From Ruminococcus_G sp050944415 (GTDB taxonomy: Bacteria; Bacillota; Clostridia; Lachnospirales; Lachnospiraceae): a DNA stretch of 27,875 bases. Every line of letters begins with the position of its first letter. Within the stretch, counting starts at the first letter, position 1. The stretch is taken from the NCBI GenBank assembly GCA_050944415.1, contig JBMNRA010000040.1:1-27875 (forward strand), given 5' to 3'. The position numbers and the translations under genes were made by a program. Below are positions 8,570 to 16,964 of this stretch, one piece after another. Below the pieces are notes generated by a model. That model saw only the letters and a list, made by a program, of their open reading frames with translations, did not search any database and was not told where the DNA came from.

Positions 8570-9250
8570 ATGAAAAGAAAACCACTGCTGATTACTCTGA
8601 CTCTTCTGAGTCTTCTTACGTTTTCGCTGTTTGGCTGTAATTCAAATGGAGGATCCGATACAGACGCTGAAAACCCCGCGCCGACAGAAGCCGCTGCGGA
8701 TTCCGAGGGAAACGCTGATAAAACCGGTTCTGATACAAAAGATAAGAAGACGGAGACGAAAGAAGAAAACGCACAGACAGACGGAGAAGATCAGACGCCT
8801 GTGGAAGACATTCAGGGTGAGGGAACGACAGATACGGAGGTTCCTGATCTGTCCTCCATCGATACCGCTCCTTTAGATCAGGACTGTGTCGTCACCGCTG
8901 AATCCGGTGCCGAACTGGCGACACTTCGAATCGAAAAGGCTGAAGTAACGGATGAGCGGGACGAAAACAACAGCAGCAATCCGGAAAAGGTAGTAGTCAT
9001 CGACTATTCTTATACGAACTCCTCCGATGAACCTCTCCTGCTGGACAATATGAGCTTTAAACTGGTGGAGGGCGACACCACATGCACTCCCTACTACGCC
9101 GCTTTTCTGAAAACGGCAGAGCCCGCAAAAAACGGAGAATCCAGTTCCGGCCAGATAGCCTTCGAGGTCAGCTCTGATTTTACCGAAGGAACCCTGGTCT
9201 TTGACAGCAGCCTGGCCGGCGAGGATTTATCCTTTAAGATTGAAGTATAA
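8570..9250 (+). CDS. Predicted lipoprotein with C-terminal beta-sandwich-like domain
   Basis: The only gene transcribed rightward in the window. The 226 residues start with a lipoprotein signal and lipobox LFGC (Cys23). A low-complexity acidic linker of about 85 residues follows, rich in Asp, Glu, Thr and Lys. The C-terminal 110 residues (LRIEKAEVTDER... VVVIDYSYTNSSDEPLLLDN... FEVSSDFTEGTLVFDSS) have the look of the small Ig-like DUF4352/DUF5067-type domains of secreted Firmicute lipoproteins. That assignment is from pattern memory only. The start has GGAAAGGA upstream. It has its own promoter and terminator, so it is monocistronic. Its function is unknown; the linker suggests it projects from the membrane through the wall. 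Confidence 0.82.
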   Translation: MKRKPLLITLTLLSLLTFSLFGCNSNGGSDTDAENPAPTEAAADSEGNADKTGSDTKDKKTETKEENAQTDGEDQTPVEDIQGEGTTDTEVPDLSSIDTAPLDQDCVVTAESGAELATLRIEKAEVTDERDENNSSNPEKVVVIDYSYTNSSDEPLLLDNMSFKLVEGDTTCTPYYAAFLKTAEPAKNGESSSGQIAFEVSSDFTEGTLVFDSSLAGEDLSFKIEV

Positions 9251-9289
9251 AAAAGTGATAGAGCAGCCGGAAAATAATTAATTTTTTAT

Positions 9290-9340
9290 GAAAACAGCGG
9301 TCCTCTGCCTCTGGCAGAAAACCGCTGTTTTCTTTGTTTT
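9290..9340 (+). terminator. Rho-independent terminator after the lipoprotein gene
   Basis: GAAAACAGCGGT (9290-9301) pairs with ACCGCTGTTTTC (9321-9332), and an inner CTGCC/GGCAG stem fills the middle. TTTGTTTT follows on the plus strand. The hairpin could also slow transcripts leaving the convergent lacI gene, but the T run favours the plus strand. Confidence 0.82.
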
Positions 9341-9343
9341 CTG

Positions 9344-10366
9344 TTATTCTCTGGCCGGCCCTGTGGTTTCCCGACATATCAGTTTCGTTCCAATGGTCAT
9401 TTTCAGAACTTCCGATGTTTTCCGGTCCATAAGATTTCTCAGCCGTTCCACCGCCAGACTCCCCATTCTCTCCAGATCCGCATGAATAGTAGTCAGACGG
9501 GGAACAATCATCTCGCAGACACCGGAATCATCAAAGCCTATGATGGAAATATCTTCCGGGACTTTGTATCCCGCCCGCTGCAGCATTCCCACTGCAGCAA
9601 TGGCGATGACATCGTTACAGGCAATAAACGCGGTGGGCAGTTCCTGAAACGCCTCCAGATACTGTCCCAGACTTTCCTCTGCCTCATCCTGCAGCAGACT
9701 GAGATAGATAATATGTTCCGGCCATACCTTCAGTCCCAGCCTGCTCATTACGCTGCAGAAAGCTTCTTTTCTGTTCTGAAGCGCTCCGCTTTCCAGGTTG
9801 CTGGTAAGATATCCGATTTTTTTATGGCCCAGTGCCATCAGATGACGGATGGAATGATAATGGCTCTGTATATTGTCAATATTGATACAGTCAAAATCTT
9901 CCTCGTCAAAGTAGTGGTCTATGCATATGAAAGGAATATCTTTGTTCACCGTCAGTTTTTCGGAATCATGGGCATATTCCGTACCAAGAAAAATGATTCC
10001 GTCCACTTTATCTTTCGTCATATCCTGCAGTACTTTTCCCAGATCTTCATAATTAGCATTGACCATCGTACATTCGCACTTCAGTTTCTGACATGCGTTT
10101 TCAATTCCATCCAGAATCCGCAGAAGAAAGTTATCTTTTCTTCTGGCTATCCAGTTGGAGCTTTTGTAATAAATGAAACAGATTCGTTTCACATCAAAAG
10201 GCTCACCCTTTTCCTGTGATTTCAGCGTATATCCATTTTCCTGCAGCAGCTTCGCAATCTGCTGCCGCATCTCTTTCCGGACACCTGGCTTGTTATTCAG
10301 AACCAGTGAAACAGAGGATGGGGAGGTTCCTGCCATTTTGGCAATATCTCTAATTGTACATTTCAT
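9344..10366 (-). CDS. LacI-family transcriptional regulator
   Basis: A 340-residue repressor-type protein. The N-terminal helix-turn-helix is TIRDIAKMAGTSPSSVSLVLNN (4-25), followed by the hinge region and a periplasmic-binding-protein-like effector domain (about 60-335), as in CcpA and RbsR. It probably senses a sugar or an intermediate of the adjacent pathway. The ATG has GGAG about ten bases upstream. The gene is last in line behind the sugar operon but has its own promoter. A TAAACGTTTT site lies between that promoter's -35 and -10 positions. The same 10-mer occurs upstream of the ABC operon promoter, so autoregulation and control of the operon are likely. The ligand is unknown. Confidence 0.92.
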   Translation of the reverse strand: MKCTIRDIAKMAGTSPSSVSLVLNNKPGVRKEMRQQIAKLLQENGYTLKSQEKGEPFDVKRICFIYYKSSNWIARRKDNFLLRILDGIENACQKLKCECTMVNANYEDLGKVLQDMTKDKVDGIIFLGTEYAHDSEKLTVNKDIPFICIDHYFDEEDFDCINIDNIQSHYHSIRHLMALGHKKIGYLTSNLESGALQNRKEAFCSVMSRLGLKVWPEHIIYLSLLQDEAEESLGQYLEAFQELPTAFIACNDVIAIAAVGMLQRAGYKVPEDISIIGFDDSGVCEMIVPRLTTIHADLERMGSLAVERLRNLMDRKTSEVLKMTIGTKLICRETTGPARE

Positions 10367-10386
10367 CCACGACGTTCTCCTCTATG

Positions 10387-10411
10387 ATTATATGTTTAGA
10401 ATAAACGTTTT
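10387..10411 (-). promoter_or_regulatory. lacI-family gene promoter with predicted operator
   Basis: On the minus strand TATAAT lies at 10387-10392, without a good -35. The 10-mer TAAACGTTTT (10402-10411, plus strand) has the central CG palindrome AAACGTTT typical of LacI-family operators. It falls in the spacer just upstream of the -10, where a bound repressor would block polymerase. Confidence 0.6.
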
Positions 10412-10447
10412 TTCAGCCAAATGCAAGCATCCCCCACCCTGAATTAC

Positions 10448-11491
10448 TTATTGGATACCATTTGGATAAATAATAACTCTGCAGGCTTTCTGCTCTCTCA
10501 GAAGCTGAATGCCCGTCAGAATGTCTTTCAGTTCCAGTTTGTGACTTACAATCTGTTCCAACCCCAGCCGTTCATCCTGCAGCAGTTTAATGGCAGTCGG
10601 AAATGTGTGATGAGCACAGTAGGTTCCCATCACTGTCAGTTCATTCCTGGTGATGACCGCCGGCGGCACCTGGGACATGGCATTGGCATTCTGTCCGAAA
10701 ATCAGGAGTCTTCCTCCTGCCTGAAGGATGTTCACCGCTTCCCCGAATATACTTCCTGCGCCGACAGCATCAATCACAATGTCACAGAGTCCTCCCCAGT
10801 TTTCCATCAGAACCTTTTTTACATCTTCACCGGCAGAGTCAATTACCAGATCGGCGCCGCACTTTTTGGCCCATTCCCTTCTCTCCGCCGCCATCTCACA
10901 GACCGCCAGATTTTTTACGCCGTACAGTTTCAGCACCCGGATAAATGTCAGGCCTATGGGTCCTGCGCCGTACAGCAGCACTCTTTCATCAGGCGTGGGA
11001 TTAATCTTTTTCATACCGTTCATCACGCAGGCCAGCGGTTCTGTCTGAGCTGCCAGCTCCGGTTTCACCGATGCCGGCATAGGAAGAAGCTGCGCCTGGG
11101 GAATCACGGCATATTGAGCAAAACCGCCGGGCAGTGTCTGTCCGTAAATTTCCGCATCCGGACAGAGATTATCCATCCCGTTTCTGCAGTATTCGCAGAC
11201 ATGACATTTCTGAATGTTGTCCACAACCACCGTATCTCCGACTTTATATTGTGTCACCTCCGGACCGATTTCATCTACCACTCCAAAAAATTCATGCCCC
11301 ATTGGCGTCCCCGGTTTTGCATACTGTGCCGGCGGAACGTGAAGCACATGAAGATCACTTCCGCATATTCCCGCTGCCGTCACCTTTATTCTCACATCCG
11401 TCGGATGGACGATCTGCGGAATTTCTCTCTCCTCCAGTTCCAGAACTCCGTTTCCCTGGAACACCGCTGCCAACATCTTCCCCACAAACAT
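10448..11491 (-). CDS. Zinc-dependent medium-chain alcohol/polyol dehydrogenase
   Basis: An NAD(P)-dependent dehydrogenase of the sorbitol/threonine/gulonate dehydrogenase type, 347 residues, cytoplasmic. Catalytic zinc ligands are Cys43 (GICGSDLH) and the GHE pair His66/Glu67. The structural zinc site has Cys96, Cys99, Cys102 and Cys110. A Rossmann fold follows with GAGPIG near 173. An acidic residue after its second strand (CEM) favours NAD+. The frame is open to 11512. AGGAGGTG lies three bases before the ATG at 11491 and nine before an in-frame GTG at 11485, so the exact start is uncertain. The gene begins seven bases after the epimerase stop and is the last catalytic gene of the sugar operon. 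It probably oxidises a hydroxyl of the imported sugar or polyol; the substrate cannot be read from sequence. Confidence 0.9.
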   Translation of the reverse strand: MFVGKMLAAVFQGNGVLELEEREIPQIVHPTDVRIKVTAAGICGSDLHVLHVPPAQYAKPGTPMGHEFFGVVDEIGPEVTQYKVGDTVVVDNIQKCHVCEYCRNGMDNLCPDAEIYGQTLPGGFAQYAVIPQAQLLPMPASVKPELAAQTEPLACVMNGMKKINPTPDERVLLYGAGPIGLTFIRVLKLYGVKNLAVCEMAAERREWAKKCGADLVIDSAGEDVKKVLMENWGGLCDIVIDAVGAGSIFGEAVNILQAGGRLLIFGQNANAMSQVPPAVITRNELTVMGTYCAHHTFPTAIKLLQDERLGLEQIVSHKLELKDILTGIQLLREQKACRVIIYPNGIQ

Positions 11492-11498
11492 GCACCTC

Positions 11499-12323
11499 CT
11501 ATTGCATTTCAAATATCGTTTTTACAGTTTTCATATCCGCCTGTACCAGTTCCACCGGGTCCACACACATCTGATTCAACGGCGGCCGGTCATAATAATT
11601 TTCCAGCAGCAGCCAGCGGGTACAGGCTGTTTCTTTAATAACCCCGGCTGTCTGCAGGAAGTGGGTTTCGCCCCTTCCCAGCAGCGCACTGCTGATTTTT
11701 CCGTTATATCCGTCTTTCAGGTGAATCTGTATGACATAAGGATACAGCTCTCTCAGTACTTCCGCCGTATCTGCACCATGATCCAGAAAATAATTCTGGG
11801 TATCAAACATCAGCTTAAAATTGCCGCAGCCGATTTTTTTCATCATCCGGCGGCTGTCTTCCACTGACAGCACATTTTCCGTGGCTATGATGATACCGTA
11901 TGCTGCCGCCTCTTCGCAGAGTATACTGATTTTTTCACAGGTGTTTTCAAAGTCTTCCTCTGTGCGGATTGCCCCGTCATTGAAGCTGGGAAGCTGCACA
12001 ACCGGAATTTCCATCCGTGCCGCCGCCTCCAGCCCCCTCCGGCTGCCCTCCAGCGCAATTCGACCTCTCCTGCTGCTTGAAGGATTGGAAAGACCATACT
12101 GATTCAGATGCTCCACTGACAGGGAAACCAGCTCTATCCGGCAGTCCCTGCTGATTTTGCAGTACTCTTTCTGAAGAAAGGGATCCGTCATCGGATACCC
12201 CTCTTCAAAAGATCCCAGACTGATCTCCGCCCCCTGAAGCCCGAGGCCGGCTGCCAGGCGCAGCCCCTCCGGTCCCTCCTGGGGGAATCCCCACATACAG
12301 ATTCCAAGCTTATATTCTTCCAT
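11499..12323 (-). CDS. TIM-barrel sugar (phosphate) isomerase/epimerase
   Basis: A 274-residue member of the xylose isomerase-like TIM-barrel (AP endonuclease 2) superfamily, which includes UlaE/SgbU-type L-xylulose 5-phosphate 3-epimerases and tagatose 3-epimerases. Probable metal ligands are Glu in IATENV, Asp in MFDTQNYF, His in IHLKDG and Glu in LLENYYD. The GRGE motif fits the active-site end of the barrel. The ATG at 12323 is chosen. It follows the binding-protein stop by one base (TAAAATG), has no clear ribosome binding site, and is likely coupled. An upstream start at 12353 would overlap the binding protein by ten codons. It is cytoplasmic and should isomerise or epimerise the imported sugar or its oxidised product. 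Confidence 0.85.
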   Translation of the reverse strand: MEEYKLGICMWGFPQEGPEGLRLAAGLGLQGAEISLGSFEEGYPMTDPFLQKEYCKISRDCRIELVSLSVEHLNQYGLSNPSSSRRGRIALEGSRRGLEAAARMEIPVVQLPSFNDGAIRTEEDFENTCEKISILCEEAAAYGIIIATENVLSVEDSRRMMKKIGCGNFKLMFDTQNYFLDHGADTAEVLRELYPYVIQIHLKDGYNGKISSALLGRGETHFLQTAGVIKETACTRWLLLENYYDRPPLNQMCVDPVELVQADMKTVKTIFEMQ

Positions 12324-12324
12324 T

Positions 12325-13368
12325 TTATTTATATTCCGCAACGTTGGATGCATCTATGATCCACTGATCGGTATAAATGGTCTTTGTCTCTTCATCGTCA
12401 AAAGTCAGTTCTTCGCCGTCCAGATTTTTCAGGAAACATTCCACTGCTCCCGAACCCATTCCATAGGGATCCTGTGCCACAGTACCCAGTACCGTGCCGT
12501 TTTCGATGGGTTCAAATACATTGGACTGAGCATCGTATCCGATGACTTTCACATCTTCTCCCGGCGTCAGACCTGCATCTGCCACTGCCTGAGAAGCTGA
12601 AATTGCCATGGGATCATTACTGCAGAACACCACTTCCACATCCGGATTAGCCGTGATAATATCCTGCATACAGGAATAAGCCACATCCGGCTCCGACTGG
12701 CCTGACAGTTCAGATACCACTGTCCAGCCGCCGGCTTCAACGGTATCTTTAAAGCCATCACTTCTTACGATATTGGTATTGGAAGGATCCACAGTAATCA
12801 TAGCCGCTTTTTTGGACTGTGCGTCGGTCAGATTGTCCAGAACGTAATTTCCAGCCAGAACACCGCCGTCATAATTGTCTGATTTCAGACAGGCAAGATA
12901 TCCTGTAGCTTCGGTGCTGATATCCGCCAGAACGACCGGAATACCTTTTTCTTCCGCCAGTTCATAGATGCTTGCCGCCGCTTCCGGCTTGCAGGGCGTC
13001 AGTACCAGACAGGCAATATCCTGGTTCAGAAGATCCGTACATCCCTGAATCATCAGACTCTGATCACTCTGCTGATCGTGTTCCACATATTCATATCCGG
13101 CTGCCTCCGCCGCCTCTTTCACACCCTGCGCCAGTGTCACATAGTACTCCCAGCTCATGTTGTAACAGGAATACGCGATCACACCTTTGGAATCTCCGGC
13201 AGAAGCCGTATCCTGTGCATCGTCGCCGCTGCTCTGGGTTTCTTCCGCAGACGCATCCGTCGCCTCTCCTTCAGAACTGCCTCCGGAAGAGCCACAGGCC
13301 ATGATCTGAACCGCCATTGCCAACATCAAAACAACCGCCAATAGTTTTTTCAAGTTTTTGTTTTTCAT
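12325..13368 (-). CDS. Sugar ABC transporter substrate-binding lipoprotein
   Basis: A 347-residue binding protein of the ribose/galactose (cluster B) type. The signal peptide ends in the lipobox IMAC with Cys25, so it is tethered outside the membrane. A Ser/Glu/Asp-rich linker (26-60) precedes the two-lobed sugar-binding fold, with GVKEAAEAAGYE, LTPCKPEAAASIYELAEEKG and IGYDAQSNVFEPIENG as typical landmarks. AGGAG precedes the ATG. It sits after both permease genes and 16 bp after the second, in an RbsA-C-C-B order. Fold-level similarity fits ribose, xylose, allose or a polyol, and nothing in the sequence settles which. Confidence 0.92.
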   Translation of the reverse strand: MKNKNLKKLLAVVLMLAMAVQIMACGSSGGSSEGEATDASAEETQSSGDDAQDTASAGDSKGVIAYSCYNMSWEYYVTLAQGVKEAAEAAGYEYVEHDQQSDQSLMIQGCTDLLNQDIACLVLTPCKPEAAASIYELAEEKGIPVVLADISTEATGYLACLKSDNYDGGVLAGNYVLDNLTDAQSKKAAMITVDPSNTNIVRSDGFKDTVEAGGWTVVSELSGQSEPDVAYSCMQDIITANPDVEVVFCSNDPMAISASQAVADAGLTPGEDVKVIGYDAQSNVFEPIENGTVLGTVAQDPYGMGSGAVECFLKNLDGEELTFDDEETKTIYTDQWIIDASNVAEYK

Positions 13369-13384
13369 ATACCTTCTCCTTTTC

Positions 13385-14353
13385 TTACATACTTTGTATT
13401 ACTTTTTTCTGAGAATTCTCACGGAATCTGGCAATATGCTTCTGAATAAAATCAAAGGAAAATGCCGCCAGCAGAATCAATCCCATACATACACGCTGCC
13501 ACTGAGCATCCACATGATACAGATTCAGGCAGTTTGACACGCTCGCATACAGCACAGCCGCAATTACCGTATTTAAGATACTTCCCTCCCCTCCTGTCAT
13601 TTTTGTCCCCCCCAGAACAACCATGGTAATCGCATCGAAGTGAAAATTTGCAGCTACGTCCGGACTGGCACAGGCCTGTCTCGCCGTCACAATGACAGCC
13701 GAAACCGCCGTACAGAATCCCATAAGCACAAAGGCAATACACTTTACCCGTTTCGTGTTAATGCCGCTGATGCGGCAGGCTTTTTCCGAATTACCCAAAG
13801 CACGGACACTCCGGCCGTATGTTGTACGGTTCAGCACCACAGCTCCCGCTGCCGCCAGAATCAGGAAGATAATAAAAGGAATTGGGATTCCCGCAACACT
13901 TCCCGTTCCCATTTTCAGGAAAACTGAATCTGTACAGATAATCGTATTCGCATTATTCAATATATAGGCCAGGGCGCGAAAACTGTAGTAAGTTCCCAGT
14001 GTGGTAATAAAAGCCGGAACATTAAAATAAGAAATAATAATTCCGTTGATCAGCCCGCAGACCAGTCCCACCACACAGCCGATCAGAAGGGCCGGAACAA
14101 GTCCCATACTTCCCATGCACGCCGCCATGATCATTCCGATCAGCGCCAGCATAGAGCCGATAGACAGATCAAAATCACCCATGATGATGATAAAAGTCAT
14201 CCCCAGTGCGGCTATCCCTGTGGAAGAGGCTTCCCTGAGAATACTTCCCAGATTTGCACCGGTTCGAAAGTTACCGTTAAGAGCAAACATAATCCCCCAG
14301 AGTACAATAAGAATCAGTATAACAATATGTCTGCCTACATTGATTTTCTTCAT
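13385..14353 (-). CDS. Sugar ABC transporter permease (RbsC type), second
   Basis: A 322-residue polytopic membrane protein of the RbsC/XylH family with about eight to ten hydrophobic segments. Landmarks are ALGMTFIIIMGDFDLSIGSMLALIG near 49-73, the coupling-helix region RALGNSEKACRISGINTKRVK near 184-204, and VVLGGTKMTGGEGS near 246-259. It pairs with the neighbouring permease to form a heterodimeric channel. GGGAGGG overlaps the end of the upstream permease gene, and the ATG follows that gene's stop by four bases, so expression is coupled. Confidence 0.93.
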   Translation of the reverse strand: MKKINVGRHIVILILIVLWGIMFALNGNFRTGANLGSILREASSTGIAALGMTFIIIMGDFDLSIGSMLALIGMIMAACMGSMGLVPALLIGCVVGLVCGLINGIIISYFNVPAFITTLGTYYSFRALAYILNNANTIICTDSVFLKMGTGSVAGIPIPFIIFLILAAAGAVVLNRTTYGRSVRALGNSEKACRISGINTKRVKCIAFVLMGFCTAVSAVIVTARQACASPDVAANFHFDAITMVVLGGTKMTGGEGSILNTVIAAVLYASVSNCLNLYHVDAQWQRVCMGLILLAAFSFDFIQKHIARFRENSQKKVIQSM

Positions 14354-14357
14354 TTAT

Positions 14358-15320
14358 TCAACCCTCCCGTCTGATCTGCCGTGCATTTTTCATGGTTTTC
14401 ATGCCGTTAAATACCAGTGCAAAAATCAGGATTACACCGATGGCCAGCTGCTGATAATAGGAGTTTACGTTATTGATATTCAGTCCGTTTTTAATCACAG
14501 CAATCAGAACAGACGCGATCAGCGTTCCTGTCAGATTCCCTTTGCCTCCTGTGATTACAGTGCCTCCCAGTATAACTGTAGTCATTACATCCAGTGCAAA
14601 GTCTTCTCCGATCGTTGCTTTTCCGAACATTACCTGTGCAGTCTTAATCAGACTGGAAAAAACTGCCGTCACTGCCGTCAGCACAAATGCAGCTATAATC
14701 ATACGCTCTGTGCGGATACCGGAAATTTTGGAAGCATCTGCATTGGAACCCACGCTTCTGATCTTCATACCGAAAGCCGTCTTATAATACAGAAAATAGG
14801 ACACGGCATATACCAGAACCGTCAGAATAATCGGGAAGGGAATTCCCAGAATGGTTCCCGATGAAATAAACTTTATGGCGTTTACGGAGTACAGCGGAAC
14901 ATCGGCCCCGTCTGCCATCAGCACCGCGATACCCCGGATTAAAATCATGGAAACCAGCGTAGCGGCAAAGGCCTGTATCCCCAGCTTCGTCACAATCAGC
15001 CCGTTTAAGATTCCCACAATTACCGCAATGACAAAAGCAGTCAGGATCGCCGGGAGAACGCCAGCCGTTGTCGCCACTTTTGCAACCACTACACTGATCA
15101 GTGCCAGAATAGAGCCCACCGACATATCAAACACTCCTGCCGTATAGGCAAAGGTCATGCCCGCCGCCGCAATGGCGGTCAGAGAAACCTGTACCAGAAT
15201 ATTTTTTATGTTGAAGATCGTCATCATGTTGGGCTGCAAGATGGAAAATATGATAAACAGGATAATGATGACGGCAACCAGGCTGATATTTTCACTCTGT
15301 CCGGATATTTTCTTTTTCAT
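14358..15320 (-). CDS. Sugar ABC transporter permease (RbsC type), first
   Basis: A 320-residue membrane permease of the RbsC/XylH family. Landmarks are AAAGMTFAYTAGVFDMSVGSILALIS, the coupling segment RSVGSNADASKISGIRTERM and VILGGTVITGGKGNLTG. An in-frame ATG at 15350 would add ten residues and overlap the ATPase gene by 23 bp, but it has no ribosome binding site. The ATG at 15320 lies seven bases after the ATPase stop with a GGAAGGGGG tract about 12 bases upstream and is preferred. The two permeases are clearly diverged from each other, so the channel is probably a heterodimer. Confidence 0.92.
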   Translation of the reverse strand: MKKKISGQSENISLVAVIIILFIIFSILQPNMMTIFNIKNILVQVSLTAIAAAGMTFAYTAGVFDMSVGSILALISVVVAKVATTAGVLPAILTAFVIAVIVGILNGLIVTKLGIQAFAATLVSMILIRGIAVLMADGADVPLYSVNAIKFISSGTILGIPFPIILTVLVYAVSYFLYYKTAFGMKIRSVGSNADASKISGIRTERMIIAAFVLTAVTAVFSSLIKTAQVMFGKATIGEDFALDVMTTVILGGTVITGGKGNLTGTLIASVLIAVIKNGLNINNVNSYYQQLAIGVILIFALVFNGMKTMKNARQIRREG

Positions 15321-15327
15321 CAGTAAT

Positions 15328-16827
15328 TTATGCCCCCTTCCCTGCCGCATAGGTAAGTATTCGCTCTTTATTGAACTCCTCTTTTGTAAGACTTCCGGTT
15401 ATTCTGCCGTCACAGAATACTACCGCCCGGTCACAGACGCGGATCAGTTCATTCATATCAGAAAAGACGGCAATGATTCCCATGCCTTCTTTCGCCAGCT
15501 GGTACAGCAGATTATATATCTCTTCCCGGGCTCCCACATCGATTCCCCTGGTGGGCTCCAGCATAATGAATACCTTATTGTCCAGCAGCAGATCTCTCCC
15601 CAACAATACTTTCTGCTGATTACCGCCGCTTAAGTAGGAAATTTTCTGCTCCGGCTTCGCGTATTTGATATTCATATACCGGGTCATCTTCTGCAGCTGT
15701 CCGGCCTCGTCTTTGGGATCAATGTAAAACCCCCACTTCTTTTTCAGATTTCGAATGGACATGATCGTAATGTTTTCCTCTACCGACATCTGAGGGAAGA
15801 TACCGGCATCCTTTCTGTCATCAGTCAGAAAACATACACCGTGTTCAATGGCTTCCCGGGGATTTTTGAAACAGACTTCCTTTCCTTCCAGCAGCACCTT
15901 TCCGCTGTCGTATCCGAACAGTCCGTAAATGGCGGAAAGCACTTCTTCTCTTCCGCACCCCATCAGCCCGGCCATGCCCAGAATTTCTCCCTTTTTGAGT
16001 TCAAAGGACACGGAATCAAAGACATTTTTCAGCGTCAGATCCTGAACCTGCAGCAGTATCTCTTCTGTCGCATACCCGAACCGGTCTGAACCCTGATCTA
16101 CATCGTGTCCCACCATCAGCCGGATAATATCCGCCTCTGTCAGTTCTTTTGTCGGTTTTGTATCCACATACTCACCATTTCTCAGCACAGTGACCGTATC
16201 CGTCATATCAAATACTTCTTTCAGACGGTGGGAAATATACAAAATGGTCTTTCCATCTTTTTTCAGCATCCGAACAATTTCTTCCAGCTTCTGCACCTCG
16301 TCGTCGTTCAGAGCAGCCGTAGGCTCATCCATGATAATAATCTCCGCATTCTGGGAAAGAGCCTTGGCAATTTCCACCATCTGTTTCTCTGATACCGACA
16401 GATTTTTTACAAATTCATCGGGATCCACATCAATCTCCAGCATTTTCAGTATTTCTGCCGCATTGGCGGACCGTTTCCTCTTTTCCACAATTCCCAGAAA
16501 AGTTTTCTTCGGTATATCTGATATAAAAATATTTTCCGCCACTGTCAGTTCCGGAACCAGATTGAATTCCTGATAGATTACGCTGATGCCGCAGCGGGAT
16601 GAATCCTGAACGCTGCGGATATTCCGTTCCTTACCGTCAATGATAATGGATCCTCCGTCGGCTTGATATACGCCGCCCAGGATTTTCATCAGCGTACTTT
16701 TCCCCGCGCCGTTTTCTCCCATGATGGCGTGTACGCTCCCTTTGGCAATATCAAAACTGATATTTTTCAAAGCATACACACCGTAAAACTTTTTGCAGAT
16801 ATCCCGTATCTGTATAAAACTTCCCAC
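15328..16827 (-). CDS. Sugar ABC transporter ATP-binding protein, two fused NBDs (RbsA type)
   Basis: The energising subunit of the sugar importer, 499 residues with two ATPase domains. The N-terminal domain has Walker A GENGAGKST (37-45), Q86, a degenerate signature LSVSEKQ (143-149), Walker B IIIMDEPT with Asp167/Glu168, and His200. The C-terminal domain lacks a Walker A lysine (GLMGCGREE, 287-295) but has a perfect signature LSGGNQQ (399-405). One composite site is therefore intact, as in RbsA. Unusually, the second Walker B reads FIMLEPTRG, with Leu423 (codon at 15559-15561) in place of the aspartate. The start is GTG with AGGAGG seven bases upstream. It is the first gene of the operon. 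Confidence 0.94.
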   Translation of the reverse strand: MGSFIQIRDICKKFYGVYALKNISFDIAKGSVHAIMGENGAGKSTLMKILGGVYQADGGSIIIDGKERNIRSVQDSSRCGISVIYQEFNLVPELTVAENIFISDIPKKTFLGIVEKRKRSANAAEILKMLEIDVDPDEFVKNLSVSEKQMVEIAKALSQNAEIIIMDEPTAALNDDEVQKLEEIVRMLKKDGKTILYISHRLKEVFDMTDTVTVLRNGEYVDTKPTKELTEADIIRLMVGHDVDQGSDRFGYATEEILLQVQDLTLKNVFDSVSFELKKGEILGMAGLMGCGREEVLSAIYGLFGYDSGKVLLEGKEVCFKNPREAIEHGVCFLTDDRKDAGIFPQMSVEENITIMSIRNLKKKWGFYIDPKDEAGQLQKMTRYMNIKYAKPEQKISYLSGGNQQKVLLGRDLLLDNKVFIMLEPTRGIDVGAREEIYNLLYQLAKEGMGIIAVFSDMNELIRVCDRAVVFCDGRITGSLTKEEFNKERILTYAAGKGA

Positions 16828-16839
16828 ACGCTCTCCTCC

Positions 16840-16901
16840 TTTGTTTTAATTATTTTTATAATTATGTGCATTTTATTTAAATTTGTTTTAATTATTTTTA
16901 T
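16840..16901. repeat. 20-bp direct repeat in the sugar operon leader
   Basis: TTTGTTTTAATTATTTTTAT occurs at 16840-16859 and again, identical, at 16882-16901, a 42-bp shift. Both copies lie in the untranslated leader between the promoter and the ribosome binding site. The sequence is very AT-rich, so a simple local duplication is possible. A spacing of about four helical turns would also suit a DNA-binding protein. Confidence 0.7.
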
Positions 16902-16910
16902 GTTGTATTT

Positions 16911-16939
16911 AATTTACCCAAAATTTTTTCATAAGTCAA
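16911..16939 (-). promoter_or_regulatory. Predicted promoter of the sugar operon
   Basis: On the minus strand TTGACT (16934-16939) and TAAATT (16911-16916) are 17 nt apart. The leader is about 75 nt and very AT-rich. Confidence 0.6.
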
Positions 16940-16964
16940 TAGGTTTTTGTATATTTTTAACATT

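Noticed and set aside
10421..11638. A 405-codon plus-strand open frame opposite the dehydrogenase
   Set aside because: It mirrors a gene with intact zinc and Rossmann motifs, and its product is rich in His, Arg and Cys without any recognisable domain.
16840..16901. Ends of an insertion sequence
   Set aside because: The 20-mers are direct and AT-rich, with no transposase or inverted ends between them.
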